This document shows, in pieces, positions 1 to 6,618 of a DNA stretch of 18,319 nt. This DNA comes from OMOG01 sp041485845 (GTDB lineage: Bacteria; Acidobacteriota; Terriglobia; Bryobacterales; Bryobacteraceae): assembly GCA_041485845.1 (NCBI GenBank), contig JBGPKH010000101.1, positions 1 to 18,319 of the forward strand. Reading direction: 5' to 3'. A model generated the notes under the pieces. It saw only the letters and a program-made list of their open reading frames with translations, made no database searches and was not told where the DNA came from. Every line of letters starts with the position of its first letter. Position 1 is the stretch's first letter. The position numbers were made by a program, and so were the translations under genes.

Positions 1-26
1 GAGCGGGTGCCGCGGAGGAAGCGCGC

Positions 27-3000
27 TCACGCGCCCTGTGCCAGCGAATGGCATCGCAGAACCCCCTTGCTGTCCAGGTAAGCCTCGCAGCGCGTCAAAT
101 AGCCCGCATCGTTGCCGTGTCCGTCGAATTGCAGCACCAGGAACGGCGCGCCCGCCGCACGGCGCAGCGCGTGTTTCAGGAACGAGTCCGGCCCGCACTT
201 GAAGTTCGTGATGTAGACCAGGTGCAGGTTGGGACGGCCGGCGGCCACGCGCGCGGCCTCCAGGATCTTGCGGCCGGAGATCCAGAACATATTCTGATGC
301 AGGTCGCCAACGGGCTCGCGGCCGGTCACCAGGAAGTCGAGCGGGATGACGTTGGCGCCGTAGCGGTGCCGCAGCTTGCGCGGGACGTCGCAGTTCACCC
401 CGCGGTCGTAGATGTTGTAACCGCGGCCGGCGAGGACGAGTCCCGGCTCGCCGGTTGCGTCGAGCACCGCGAGGGCGCGGCGCCCCGCTTCGAGCAGTCG
501 ATTCTGGAACTCGCGCTGGGCCGCGTAGGCGGCGTCCACGGCGCGGTCGCTCGAGCGGCGCGTGACCCCGATGCGCCGCATCGTCTCCGCCAGCGCCTTC
601 TTGACCTGCGTGGGGCCGAGCTGGAAATGCAGGGTCGGAGTGAGGAAGCGATGCTGGTGCGGTTCGAGCGAAGGCACGGAACGCAGCACCCACGGCAGCG
701 TCTGGTTCCACGGGCAGTAGTGCGACGGACAGGAGCCGGCGTCCGCTTCGGCGTCGGCGATGTTCGGAATCAGGATGTAGTCCACGCCCGCGTCCACCAA
801 CGCCTGCACGTGGCCATGCGCCACCTGTACGGGATAGCAGGGCTGGGCCACGGCCAGTTCGATGCCCGCGGCCGAGATGCGCGGATCGGTGACCGGCGAG
901 AGGACCGTCGCAATGCCGGCCTCGGCGAAGTAACGCCGCCAGAAGGGCAACTGGTCGAGCATCGTCATGGCGCGGGGAAGGCCGACCCGGAGCGGGGGTT
1001 GGGGGTTAAGGGTTGGGGGTTGGGGAAGTGTGTCGAGCAGTGACTCCCGATATGCGAAGAGATCTTCGATCACCGGTTTGCGGCCGGTGTTGGAGGGCTT
1101 GCGGAACTTGTCCGAACACTTGTCGCCCCAGAAGCTCTTCTGGCCTTCGATGACGAACTCCTTCATGTCGCAGAGATTGGAACAGGCCTTACAGACGAAG
1201 TCGCGGGTGGAGAGCTGGAGCTTGTGCAGGTCGTAGCCGCGGAAGCGGGTGGCGGCGCTGGTGGCCTGGTGCCACTGTCGCGCAATGAGAGCCATCCCGA
1301 TGGCGCCCATCACGCCGTTGTAGGGCGGCACCGTGATCTTCTTGCCGAGAAGGCTCGCAAAGGCCGCGGTCACCGCGTCGTTGTAGGCCGTGCCGCCCTG
1401 GAAGTAGATCACGTTGCCGATTTTGCGGCCGCGCACCACGCGGTTCAGGTAATTCAGCGCGATGGAATACGCCAGGCCGGCGACCAGGCTGGGCACCGTC
1501 TCGCCCTTGTGCAGCCAGCCGTTGACGTCGCGCTCCATGAAGACGGTGCAGCGCTCGCCCAGGCGCGTGGGGCTGGAAGCGCTCAGCGCCAGCTTGGCGA
1601 ATTCGCCCTTGATGCCGATGCCCAGCTTCTCGGCCTGCTCTTCGAGGAACGAGCCGGTGCCCGCGGCGCAGGCTTCGTTCATCGCGAAATCCACCACCAC
1701 CCCGTTTTCGATGGAGATGAACTTGGAGTCCTGCCCGCCGATCTCGAAGATCGTGTCCACGGGCTCGCCGCCCAGCGTGTTGCTGATGTGGAGGGCGCCG
1801 GTCTTGTGCGCCGTGATCTCGTCGTTCACCACGTCGGCGCCCACAAACTCGGCGATCAGCTCGCGGCCCGAGCCGGTGGTCCCGGCGCCGCAGATGCGCA
1901 GGCGGCTGCCCCAGAGGCGTTCCACCTCCGCGAGCCCCTGCTGCACGGCCTCGATGGGCCGCCCGGCGGTGCGCAGGTAAACGTCGTGGATCACGGCGCC
2001 GAATTCGTCGATCGCCACCACGTTGGTCGAGACCGAGCCGATGTCGAGGCCCAGGTACGCGGGGATCGGCTCGCCGCCGGGCGGCGCCACGTAGACCCCG
2101 ACGCGGTCGCGCAACTGCACCGCGTGTTCCGTCGAGAGCGGATGCGTGTCCCGCACCGTGTCTTCGGAATCGTGCTGGCGGAGGCGGTGGATTTCGAGGA
2201 TCGATCGCTTGCGCGGCTCTTCGGCTTCCAGGATCGCCGTGCCGATGGCGCCGCACCAGGCGTAATGTTCGGGCACGAAGAGGTCGCCTTCGGAAAGTGC
2301 AAAAGCCTCGCGCAGCGCGTTGGTGACGCCGGCGTTCTGCGAGACGGCGCCGATCAGCGCCACCGGCGCCTGCACGGGCCGCCCCTTCACGATCGAGCTC
2401 TTAAAATTCCGCGCCACCGCGTCGCACAGTCCGCGCAGGATCTCGGCCGGCGAGTAGCCCTTCTGCTGCGCGTGGATCATGTCGCTCTTGGCAAACACCG
2501 AGCAGCGCCCGGCGATCCGCGCCGCGCAACTCGCCGTCGAGACCACCTCTCCGACCTCCTCCACGGAGTACTGCATGCGCAGCGCCTGCTGGTCGAGAAA
2601 CGACCCCGTCCCCGCCGCGCATTCGCCCGAGCGGTCGTAGTCCAGGATGCTCGAGCCCGCGAGCCGGATGTACTTCGAGCTTTCGCCGCCGATCTCGAAC
2701 ACCGTGCGAACCTGCGGGTAGAACGTGCCGATCATGCGGGCGATGGCTTTGAACTCGTTTTCGAAAAACAGGCCGAGGACCTTGGCGATGGTGCGGCTTC
2801 CCGAGCCGGTGACGCGGATGCCTTCGACGCGGTCTTCGGGGACGGTCTCGTAGAACTCCTGCAACAGGTCGTAGGTGGACTGGATGGGGCTGCCGGCGAT
2901 GCGGCGGTAACCGGAGAGGAGCAGCGGGCGGTCTTCCAGCGCGCTCAGGCGAAAGTCGGGACGGGCCGCGCACAAGGCTTCGAGGATGCCGCGGTCCCCC

Positions 3001-3065
3001 GGTTTGCCGAGCGCGGCCAGCTTGAGACTGATGGCCCCAATGTCCAGACCGATATTGATGCCCAT
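27..3065 (-). CDS. BadF/BadG/BcrA/BcrD-type double activase with DUF2229 C-terminus
   Basis: 1012 residues; the stop lies 26 bases from the left edge. There are two ASKHA-type ATPase halves. The first starts at GLDIGAISLK (about residue 6), and the second at GLDIGSVSTN (about residue 340). Each half keeps EIGG(E/Q)(S/D)SK, a CAAGTGSFL motif and a later Cys. The four cysteines (about 149, 188, 466 and 506) match the pairs that ligate a bridging [4Fe-4S] cluster in the 2-hydroxyglutaryl-CoA dehydratase activator. A Cys-rich stretch (FVCKACSNLCDMKEF) follows, then a DUF2229-like region from RVGLPRAM, ending in a family-like block (ITNFKCGPDSF and AGYLTRCEAYLDS). Family members couple ATP hydrolysis to low-potential electron transfer to a radical dehydratase. 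The longer fused relatives carry extra dehydratase sequence; none is seen here, so substrate and partner are unknown. A heptamer repeat encodes the Pro-rich linker at about residues 681-691. It is transcribed away from deoB. Confidence 0.85.
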   Translation of the reverse strand: MGINIGLDIGAISLKLAALGKPGDRGILEALCAARPDFRLSALEDRPLLLSGYRRIAGSPIQSTYDLLQEFYETVPEDRVEGIRVTGSGSRTIAKVLGLFFENEFKAIARMIGTFYPQVRTVFEIGGESSKYIRLAGSSILDYDRSGECAAGTGSFLDQQALRMQYSVEEVGEVVSTASCAARIAGRCSVFAKSDMIHAQQKGYSPAEILRGLCDAVARNFKSSIVKGRPVQAPVALIGAVSQNAGVTNALREAFALSEGDLFVPEHYAWCGAIGTAILEAEEPRKRSILEIHRLRQHDSEDTVRDTHPLSTEHAVQLRDRVGVYVAPPGGEPIPAYLGLDIGSVSTNVVAIDEFGAVIHDVYLRTAGRPIEAVQQGLAEVERLWGSRLRICGAGTTGSGRELIAEFVGADVVNDEITAHKTGALHISNTLGGEPVDTIFEIGGQDSKFISIENGVVVDFAMNEACAAGTGSFLEEQAEKLGIGIKGEFAKLALSASSPTRLGERCTVFMERDVNGWLHKGETVPSLVAGLAYSIALNYLNRVVRGRKIGNVIYFQGGTAYNDAVTAAFASLLGKKITVPPYNGVMGAIGMALIARQWHQATSAATRFRGYDLHKLQLSTRDFVCKACSNLCDMKEFVIEGQKSFWGDKCSDKFRKPSNTGRKPVIEDLFAYRESLLDTLPQPPTLNPQPPLRVGLPRAMTMLDQLPFWRRYFAEAGIATVLSPVTDPRISAAGIELAVAQPCYPVQVAHGHVQALVDAGVDYILIPNIADAEADAGSCPSHYCPWNQTLPWVLRSVPSLEPHQHRFLTPTLHFQLGPTQVKKALAETMRRIGVTRRSSDRAVDAAYAAQREFQNRLLEAGRRALAVLDATGEPGLVLAGRGYNIYDRGVNCDVPRKLRHRYGANVIPLDFLVTGREPVGDLHQNMFWISGRKILEAARVAAGRPNLHLVYITNFKCGPDSFLKHALRRAAGAPFLVLQFDGHGNDAGYLTRCEAYLDSKGVLRCHSLAQGA
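994..1025. repeat. Heptanucleotide tandem repeat inside a coding sequence
   Basis: On the plus strand, four heptamers run in perfect phase: GGGGGTT, GGGGGTT, AAGGGTT, GGGGGTT, followed by GGGG. Read on the minus strand, this encodes a Pro/Asn/Gln-rich linker (LPQPPTLNPQPP) just before the DUF2229-like part of the double activase. The unit is not a multiple of three, so each added or lost unit would shift the frame. The rest of the gene shows no such repetition. Confidence 0.8.
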
Positions 3066-3472
3066 TCCGGTCCAGTTTGACGCAAAATAAGGGGTGCATG
3101 CAACCTTATAAGATCTGAATAGCTGAAATATGCAGGGATCGGCTTAGATTCGCGATTGAGCGGAATCGGGGTGTTCGGACTTATGATCGTACGGCGAGGA
3201 ACCCGAGGATGTTCCGCATCTCCAGTACCGTGAAAAGCAAGCGCCGGATCACGATTCCTCAGGACATTCGCCGGCGTCTCCAGAGGGGTTCCTGAAGGGG
3301 CTGATGGGGGGCACGTTTCAGGTTCTCGCCGGCAAGGAGCGCAATCGCGTCGCGAGAGGCTTTCGCGCCGGGAGCCGCCGGCGGATCTTAATTTTACCAA
3401 CGGCACTGCCGTAATGCGCTCGCCGCGGCCTTGAGCGCGAGCCCCTTCGCGCACCGTGTTACAGTCGAATTT
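3066..3472. other. Divergent intergenic region between the activase gene and deoB
   Basis: About 400 bases separate the two divergently transcribed genes, so both promoters should lie here. I see no convincing -35/-10 pair on either strand. On the minus strand a TATAAG hexamer (positions 3105-3110) could be a -10 box for the activase gene but lacks a matching -35. Positions 3209-3295 hold a broken AbrB/MazE-like reading frame, listed separately. A 6-bp perfect palindrome, ACGGCA-C-TGCCGT, lies near 3400. Nothing else coding is recognised. Confidence 0.5.
3209..3295 (+). pseudogene. Truncated AbrB/MazE-like antitoxin N-terminus
   Basis: An ATG opens a 28-codon frame whose middle, STVKSKRRITIPQDIRRRL, matches the swapped-hairpin DNA-binding motif of AbrB/SpoVT/MazE antitoxins (family pattern: S-x-V-(T)-SKGR-(I/V)-TIP-x-(E/D)-IR-x-x-L). 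The frame stops at TGA right where the family's G(L/I)KPGD turn would begin. The downstream bases do not restore a recognisable C-terminal half in any plus-strand frame, and no PIN or MazF toxin follows. It is most simply a decayed toxin-antitoxin remnant. An intact AbrB domain needs about 45-50 residues, so function as a very small DNA-binding peptide is unlikely. Confidence 0.5.
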
Positions 3473-4639
3473 GTGTTTCGACGCATCATCTGGATCGTCC
3501 TGGACAGCGTAGGGATTGGCGCCATGCCGGATGCACCGGCATACGGCGACCCCGCGGGGGGCGACACCTTGGGAAACATCGCGCGGATTCGCGGCCTCCA
3601 CCTTCCGAACCTCTCGCGGCTGGGACTCGGCAACATCAAGCCGCTCGCCGGTATCCCTCCCACCGCAACGGCGGATGGCGCCTACGGGCGCTGCGCTCTG
3701 GCGTCGCCCGGCAAGGACACGACGACCGGCCACTGGGAGATGGTGGGGATTCATCTCGAACGGCCGTTTCCCCTTTACCCCGACGGCTTCCCTGCCGGGA
3801 TCCTGAGCGAATTCGAACGCCGCATCGGCCGCAGCTCGCTGGGCAACAAGGCGGCCTCGGGCACCGAGATTATCCAGGAACTCGGCGCCGAGCACGTGCG
3901 CACCGGATCGCCCATCGTTTACACCTCGGCTGACAGTGTCTTCCAGGTGGCCGCACACGAAGAGGTGATCCCGCTGTGGGAACTCTACAAGATCTGCGAA
4001 ACGGCGCGGGAGATTCTGCGCGGGCCGCATGAAGTGGGCCGGGTGATCGCGCGGCCGTTCCTGGGGACACCCGGCAACTTCGCGCGCACGGCGAATCGCC
4101 ACGATTACGCCGTGCCGCCGCCCAAAGGCATGCTGCTCGACCAACTGGAAGATCGCGGCGTCGTGATCCACAGCGTGGGCAAGATCTTCGACGTGTTTCT
4201 GGGCCGCGGCATTCGCGACTCCGCGAAGACCAGGAACAACGCCGACGGCATGGCCAAGACGATGGAAGCCATGAGCTCCGCCGATGCGGGCCTGATCTTC
4301 GTCAACCTGGTGGATTTCGACCAGCAGTACGGACACCGCAACGATATCGAAGGCTACGGCGCAGCGCTCGAACGGTTCGACGCCTGGACGCCGCAGTTCG
4401 AAGGCGCGCTGCGCGAGGACGACCTTGCCATATTGACCGCCGACCACGGCTGCGATCCCACGATTCCGGGCACCGACCACACGCGCGAATACGTTCCACT
4501 GCTGGCCTGCGGGCCCAAGGTGACGCGCGGCGTGGATCTGGGGCTGCGCGCCTCGCTTTCGGATATGGGGCAGACCGTGGCGGCGAATTTCGGCGCGAGC
4601 CTGGTCCACGGAACCAGTTTCTTACCGCAAATCGTATGA
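3473..4639 (+). CDS. deoB: Phosphopentomutase
   Basis: Interconverts ribose-1-phosphate or 2-deoxyribose-1-phosphate with the 5-phosphate in cytosolic nucleoside salvage. It belongs to the alkaline-phosphatase-like metalloenzyme superfamily. Visible signatures are the first metal-site block IWIVLDSVGIGAMPDA (Asp at residue 11), the phospho-acceptor threonine region GKDTTTGHWEMVG (Thr 83-85), NLVDFDQQYGHRND (about residue 280), and TADHGCDP plus GTDHTREYVPLL near the C-terminus. From the GTG at 3473 the protein is 388 residues, a normal family length, and begins directly with the conserved FRRIIWIVLD strand. An in-frame TTG at 3431 would add 14 unconserved residues. Neither start has a good Shine-Dalgarno, so the start is chosen on homology. 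The stop overlaps the tpiA start (ATGA), which implies translational coupling. Confidence 0.93.
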   Translation: MFRRIIWIVLDSVGIGAMPDAPAYGDPAGGDTLGNIARIRGLHLPNLSRLGLGNIKPLAGIPPTATADGAYGRCALASPGKDTTTGHWEMVGIHLERPFPLYPDGFPAGILSEFERRIGRSSLGNKAASGTEIIQELGAEHVRTGSPIVYTSADSVFQVAAHEEVIPLWELYKICETAREILRGPHEVGRVIARPFLGTPGNFARTANRHDYAVPPPKGMLLDQLEDRGVVIHSVGKIFDVFLGRGIRDSAKTRNNADGMAKTMEAMSSADAGLIFVNLVDFDQQYGHRNDIEGYGAALERFDAWTPQFEGALREDDLAILTADHGCDPTIPGTDHTREYVPLLACGPKVTRGVDLGLRASLSDMGQTVAANFGASLVHGTSFLPQIV

Positions 4640-5385
4640 GAAAACCAATCATGGCGGGCAATTGGAAGATGCACAAGACGCCCGCCGAAACTAGCGCATT
4701 CTTCGAGAAGTTCCGGCCGCTGGTCGAGAATTCCGATCACTGCGAGATCGTGATCTGTCCCCCTTTCACGAACCTCGCCGCGGCCGTGGAAGCCGCCCAG
4801 GGCACTCGAATCCGTATCGGCGCGCAGAACGTGGCGTGGGCCAAGGAAGGCGCCTTCACCGGTGAGATTTCCGGACCCATGATCCTGGCGGCGGGCGGCG
4901 CCTATGCGATCGTGGGACACAGCGAGCGCCGCCAGTATTTCGGCGAGACCGGCGAGACGGTTCTCAAGCGCACGCAGGCCGCGCTGGAATTCGGGCTGAC
5001 ACCGATTGTCTGCGTGGGCGAGCGGCTGGAGGAGCGCGAGAGCGGGAAGACGGATGCCGTACTGACCGGCCAGTTCCGGAAGGGCATCGCGGGACTCACC
5101 GGGCGGCAGTTCGCCAAGATCGCGATCGCCTACGAGCCGGTCTGGGCCATCGGCACCGGCAAGACGGCGACGCCGGAGATCGCGGCCGATGCGCATCGCG
5201 CGATTCGCGCCCAGGCGCGGGATAAATTCGGCAAGGAGGCCGGCGATGCCGTGCGCATACTTTACGGCGGCAGCGTCAAACCGGACAACGCCAGGATCCT
5301 GATGGGGCAACCGGAGATCGACGGCGTCCTGGTCGGCGGAGCCAGCCTCGACCCCGTGGGATTCGCGTCGATTGTGAACTTCTGA
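4636..5385 (+). CDS. tpiA: Triosephosphate isomerase
   Basis: Interconverts dihydroxyacetone phosphate and glyceraldehyde-3-phosphate in glycolysis and gluconeogenesis. The 249-residue protein is full length for a bacterial TIM barrel. Active-site elements are all present: Asn9 and Lys11 in AGNWKMHK, His95 in VGHSERRQYFGE, and catalytic Glu167 in AYEPVWAIGTG followed by the flexible loop 6 (GTGKTATPE). The phosphate-binding YGGSVKPDNA and GVLVGGASL strands are also intact. The ATG overlaps the last four bases of deoB, so the two genes form a bicistronic unit. Deoxyribose-5-phosphate from DeoB can be cleaved by DeoC aldolase to glyceraldehyde-3-phosphate, the TIM substrate, which gives the pairing a metabolic logic. 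deoC is not in the window. The gene ends one base before an ADOP permease remnant; no intrinsic terminator is seen. Confidence 0.97.
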   Translation: MRKPIMAGNWKMHKTPAETSAFFEKFRPLVENSDHCEIVICPPFTNLAAAVEAAQGTRIRIGAQNVAWAKEGAFTGEISGPMILAAGGAYAIVGHSERRQYFGETGETVLKRTQAALEFGLTPIVCVGERLEERESGKTDAVLTGQFRKGIAGLTGRQFAKIAIAYEPVWAIGTGKTATPEIAADAHRAIRAQARDKFGKEAGDAVRILYGGSVKPDNARILMGQPEIDGVLVGGASLDPVGFASIVNF

Positions 5386-5386
5386 T

Positions 5387-5731
5387 GTGAGGACGCTGCG
5401 CCAGGATGCCGTCTTGGCCGCGCGGCTGCTCCGCAAAGAGCCCGCGTTTTGGCTGGCGGCGGCGCTGACCATCGCGCTGGGAGTGGCGGTGAACACCGCG
5501 GTCTTCAGCGTGGTGAACGCGTCACGCTAACCTGGCGTCGCCTCGGGACTGGTCATGCTGCTGGCAGGTTCACGTTTGGCCGCCGGCTTCTTGTTCGCCG
5601 TTTCCGCTCGAGCTCCGCTCACGCTCGCGGGTGTCGCATGCGCGCCCGGCCTGGCAGCTTCTCGGGCGTGCGGGATTCCCGCGATCCGGGGCGCTCGCAT
5701 CGAACCAAGCGTTGCGCTACGTGAGGAGTAA
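5387..5731 (+). pseudogene. ADOP/FtsX-like ABC permease remnant with the centre deleted
   Basis: Reading from GTG 5387, 47 codons encode a typical acidobacterial ADOP permease N-terminus: a short cytoplasmic helix (LRQDAVLAARLLRKEPAFW), then the first membrane segment ending in GVAVNTAVFSVVNA. A TAA at 5528-5530 follows. In the same frame, 5540-5731 encodes a typical C-terminus of this family: GLVMLLAGSRLAAGFLFAV, APLTLAGVA, and the terminal (R)IEPSVALREE before TAA at 5729-5731. The usual protein is about 800 residues with two MacB-like periplasmic domains and two FtsX cores. Here only the first ~46 and last ~60 residues remain. This is a pseudogene produced by one large internal deletion plus a stop at the junction. 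Its position one base after tpiA may be original or a result of the deletion. Confidence 0.8.
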
Positions 5732-5849
5732 CGGCGGTGGGGTAGTCCGCAGCCCAACCAGTGTCCCGGGTGTTGGCGCCGCGGGTGATCCGGCGGTTGC
5801 CGGGGGGTTTGGAGTTGGAGGGGTGGAGCGGCCGCAGACTTGGCTACAT

Positions 5850-5882
5850 ATCGGAAAGCACAGCCCTACTGTAAGTTCCGAT
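5850..5882. promoter_or_regulatory. Symmetric interrupted dyad upstream of tssB
   Basis: ATCGGAA-agc-ACAG-cccta-CTGT-aag-TTCCGAT reads as two nested perfect inverted repeats (7 bp and 4 bp) separated by symmetric 3-base gaps around a 5-base centre. As DNA it could be an operator for a dimeric regulator; as RNA it could be a hairpin with a 3x3 internal loop. It lies about 215 bases before tssB and about 120 bases before the TATAAT box. There is no T-run after it, so a simple terminator is less likely. The regulator is not identifiable. Confidence 0.4.
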
Positions 5883-5999
5883 GCCAAGAAATCTGGCGCC
5901 GCCGGGGATTCTGTATTCGATCGTACACAAGCAACTCAATCATTGCAGCCTAGTACTACATTTATTGGAAGCCGTCATCCCCGCTTCCCGGTTCAGTCG

Positions 6000-6005
6000 T
6001 ATAAT
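6000..6005 (+). promoter_or_regulatory. Candidate -10 box for the T6SS operon
   Basis: A perfect TATAAT lies 91 bases before the tssB ATG in locally AT-richer sequence. No TTGACA-like -35 is present at 16-18 bases, and there is no extended -10 TGn, so an activator would be needed if this is the promoter. Support rests only on the hexamer and its position. Confidence 0.3.
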
Positions 6006-6029
6006 CCAACGAGGAACAAGAGCCGTTGG
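6006..6029 (+). promoter_or_regulatory. Inverted repeat just downstream of the candidate -10 box
   Basis: CCAACG, 12 bases, CGTTGG: a 6-bp perfect inverted repeat directly after TATAAT. It would fall at the transcription start region and could be an operator or a weak 5'-leader hairpin. The short arms keep confidence low. Confidence 0.25.
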
Positions 6030-6096
6030 TTTAGCAGCAAGACGTTCTATTTGGCGGCGGGTGTACATCCGACCGCTATTTTCACTTGGGGGTGTT

Positions 6097-6618
6097 ATGG
6101 CAAGAGAAAGTACGCAGCATAAACTGGACCGCGTGCGCTCGCCTCGCGTGCAGATCACCTACGACGTCGAAATCGGCGACGCGATTGAAATCAAAGAACT
6201 GCCGTTCGTGATGGGAGTGCTGGGAGACTTCACCGGCCAACCCACAGAACCGCTGGCCCGCTTAAAAGACCGGAAGTTCATCGAGGTAAATCCGGACAAC
6301 TTCGACCAGGTCCTGGAGTTCATGAAGCCTCACCTGGCGTTCTCGGTGGAGAACAAACTCAGCGAAGACCCCGATGCGGGGAATATCAAGGTAGACCTGC
6401 ACTTCAAGAACATGGACGACTTCGCTCCGGAGGCCGTGGCACGGCAGGTCAAGCCGTTGCGGGAGCTGCTGGAACTGCGTGGCCGGCTTACGGATCTGCG
6501 CGGCAGCATGCAAGGCAACGACAAGCTGGAAGAACTGCTTCGGGCGAGCGTCAGCGATAAGGACAAGCTGGAGAAACTGCGCGCCGAGATGGGCTTGACG
6601 GAGGGATCCAATGAGTGA
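6097..6618 (+). CDS. tssB: T6SS sheath small subunit TssB (VipA/HsiB)
   Basis: Forms with TssC the cytoplasmic contractile sheath that drives the Hcp-VgrG arrow through the envelope. The 173-residue protein has the family start QHKLDRVRSPRVQITYDVE and then IKELPFVMGVLGDFTG, DRKFIEVNPDNFDQVL and the C-terminal leucine/charged helices. The open frame extends 72 codons upstream to ATG 5881, but that extension is unlike TssB. ATG 6097 fits the family N-terminus and has a G-run (GGGGG) upstream as a weak ribosome site. The N-terminal helix resembles that of TagJ-containing systems such as Pseudomonas aeruginosa HsiB1, where this end contacts TagJ; a tagJ gene indeed lies downstream. It overlaps tssC by 8 bases, consistent with stoichiometric coupled translation. 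It is the first gene of the operon. Confidence 0.96.
   Translation: MARESTQHKLDRVRSPRVQITYDVEIGDAIEIKELPFVMGVLGDFTGQPTEPLARLKDRKFIEVNPDNFDQVLEFMKPHLAFSVENKLSEDPDAGNIKVDLHFKNMDDFAPEAVARQVKPLRELLELRGRLTDLRGSMQGNDKLEELLRASVSDKDKLEKLRAEMGLTEGSNE

Larger units (their letters stand above)
5732..6096. other. Leader region upstream of the T6SS operon
   Basis: The 365 bases between the permease remnant and tssB hold no gene I can support. Two open frames cross it, but their sequence is unlike any protein family, and one is only an upstream extension of tssB. It is less GC-rich from about 5900 to 6060, as expected for a promoter. It contains the interrupted dyad at 5850-5882, a TATAAT box at 6000-6005 and an inverted repeat at 6006-6029, each listed separately. 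No sigma-54 -24/-12 element was found by eye. Confidence 0.6.

Noticed and set aside
1224..3080. Plus-strand open frame (618 codons) opposite the activase gene, and the similar one at 48-1043
   Set aside because: Both are opposite a well-supported coding sequence and rich in His/Arg/Asp/Ala without recognisable domains; they are codon-bias shadows.
2945..4609. Minus-strand open frame spanning the intergenic region and deoB (554 codons)
   Set aside because: It crosses the activase promoter region and lies antisense to deoB; no conserved motif was seen.
5881..6096. N-terminal extension of tssB from ATG 5881
   Set aside because: The 72 extra residues are unlike TssB proteins, and ATG 6097 gives the exact family N-terminus.
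5386..6096. Sigma-54 promoter for the T6SS operon
   Set aside because: T6SS operons can be sigma-54 dependent, but no TGGCAC-N5-TTGC(A/T) match was found by eye in this interval.
5631..6122. Open frame of 163 codons between the permease remnant and tssB
   Set aside because: It overlaps the pseudogene C-terminus in another frame and tssB at its end, and has no family resemblance.
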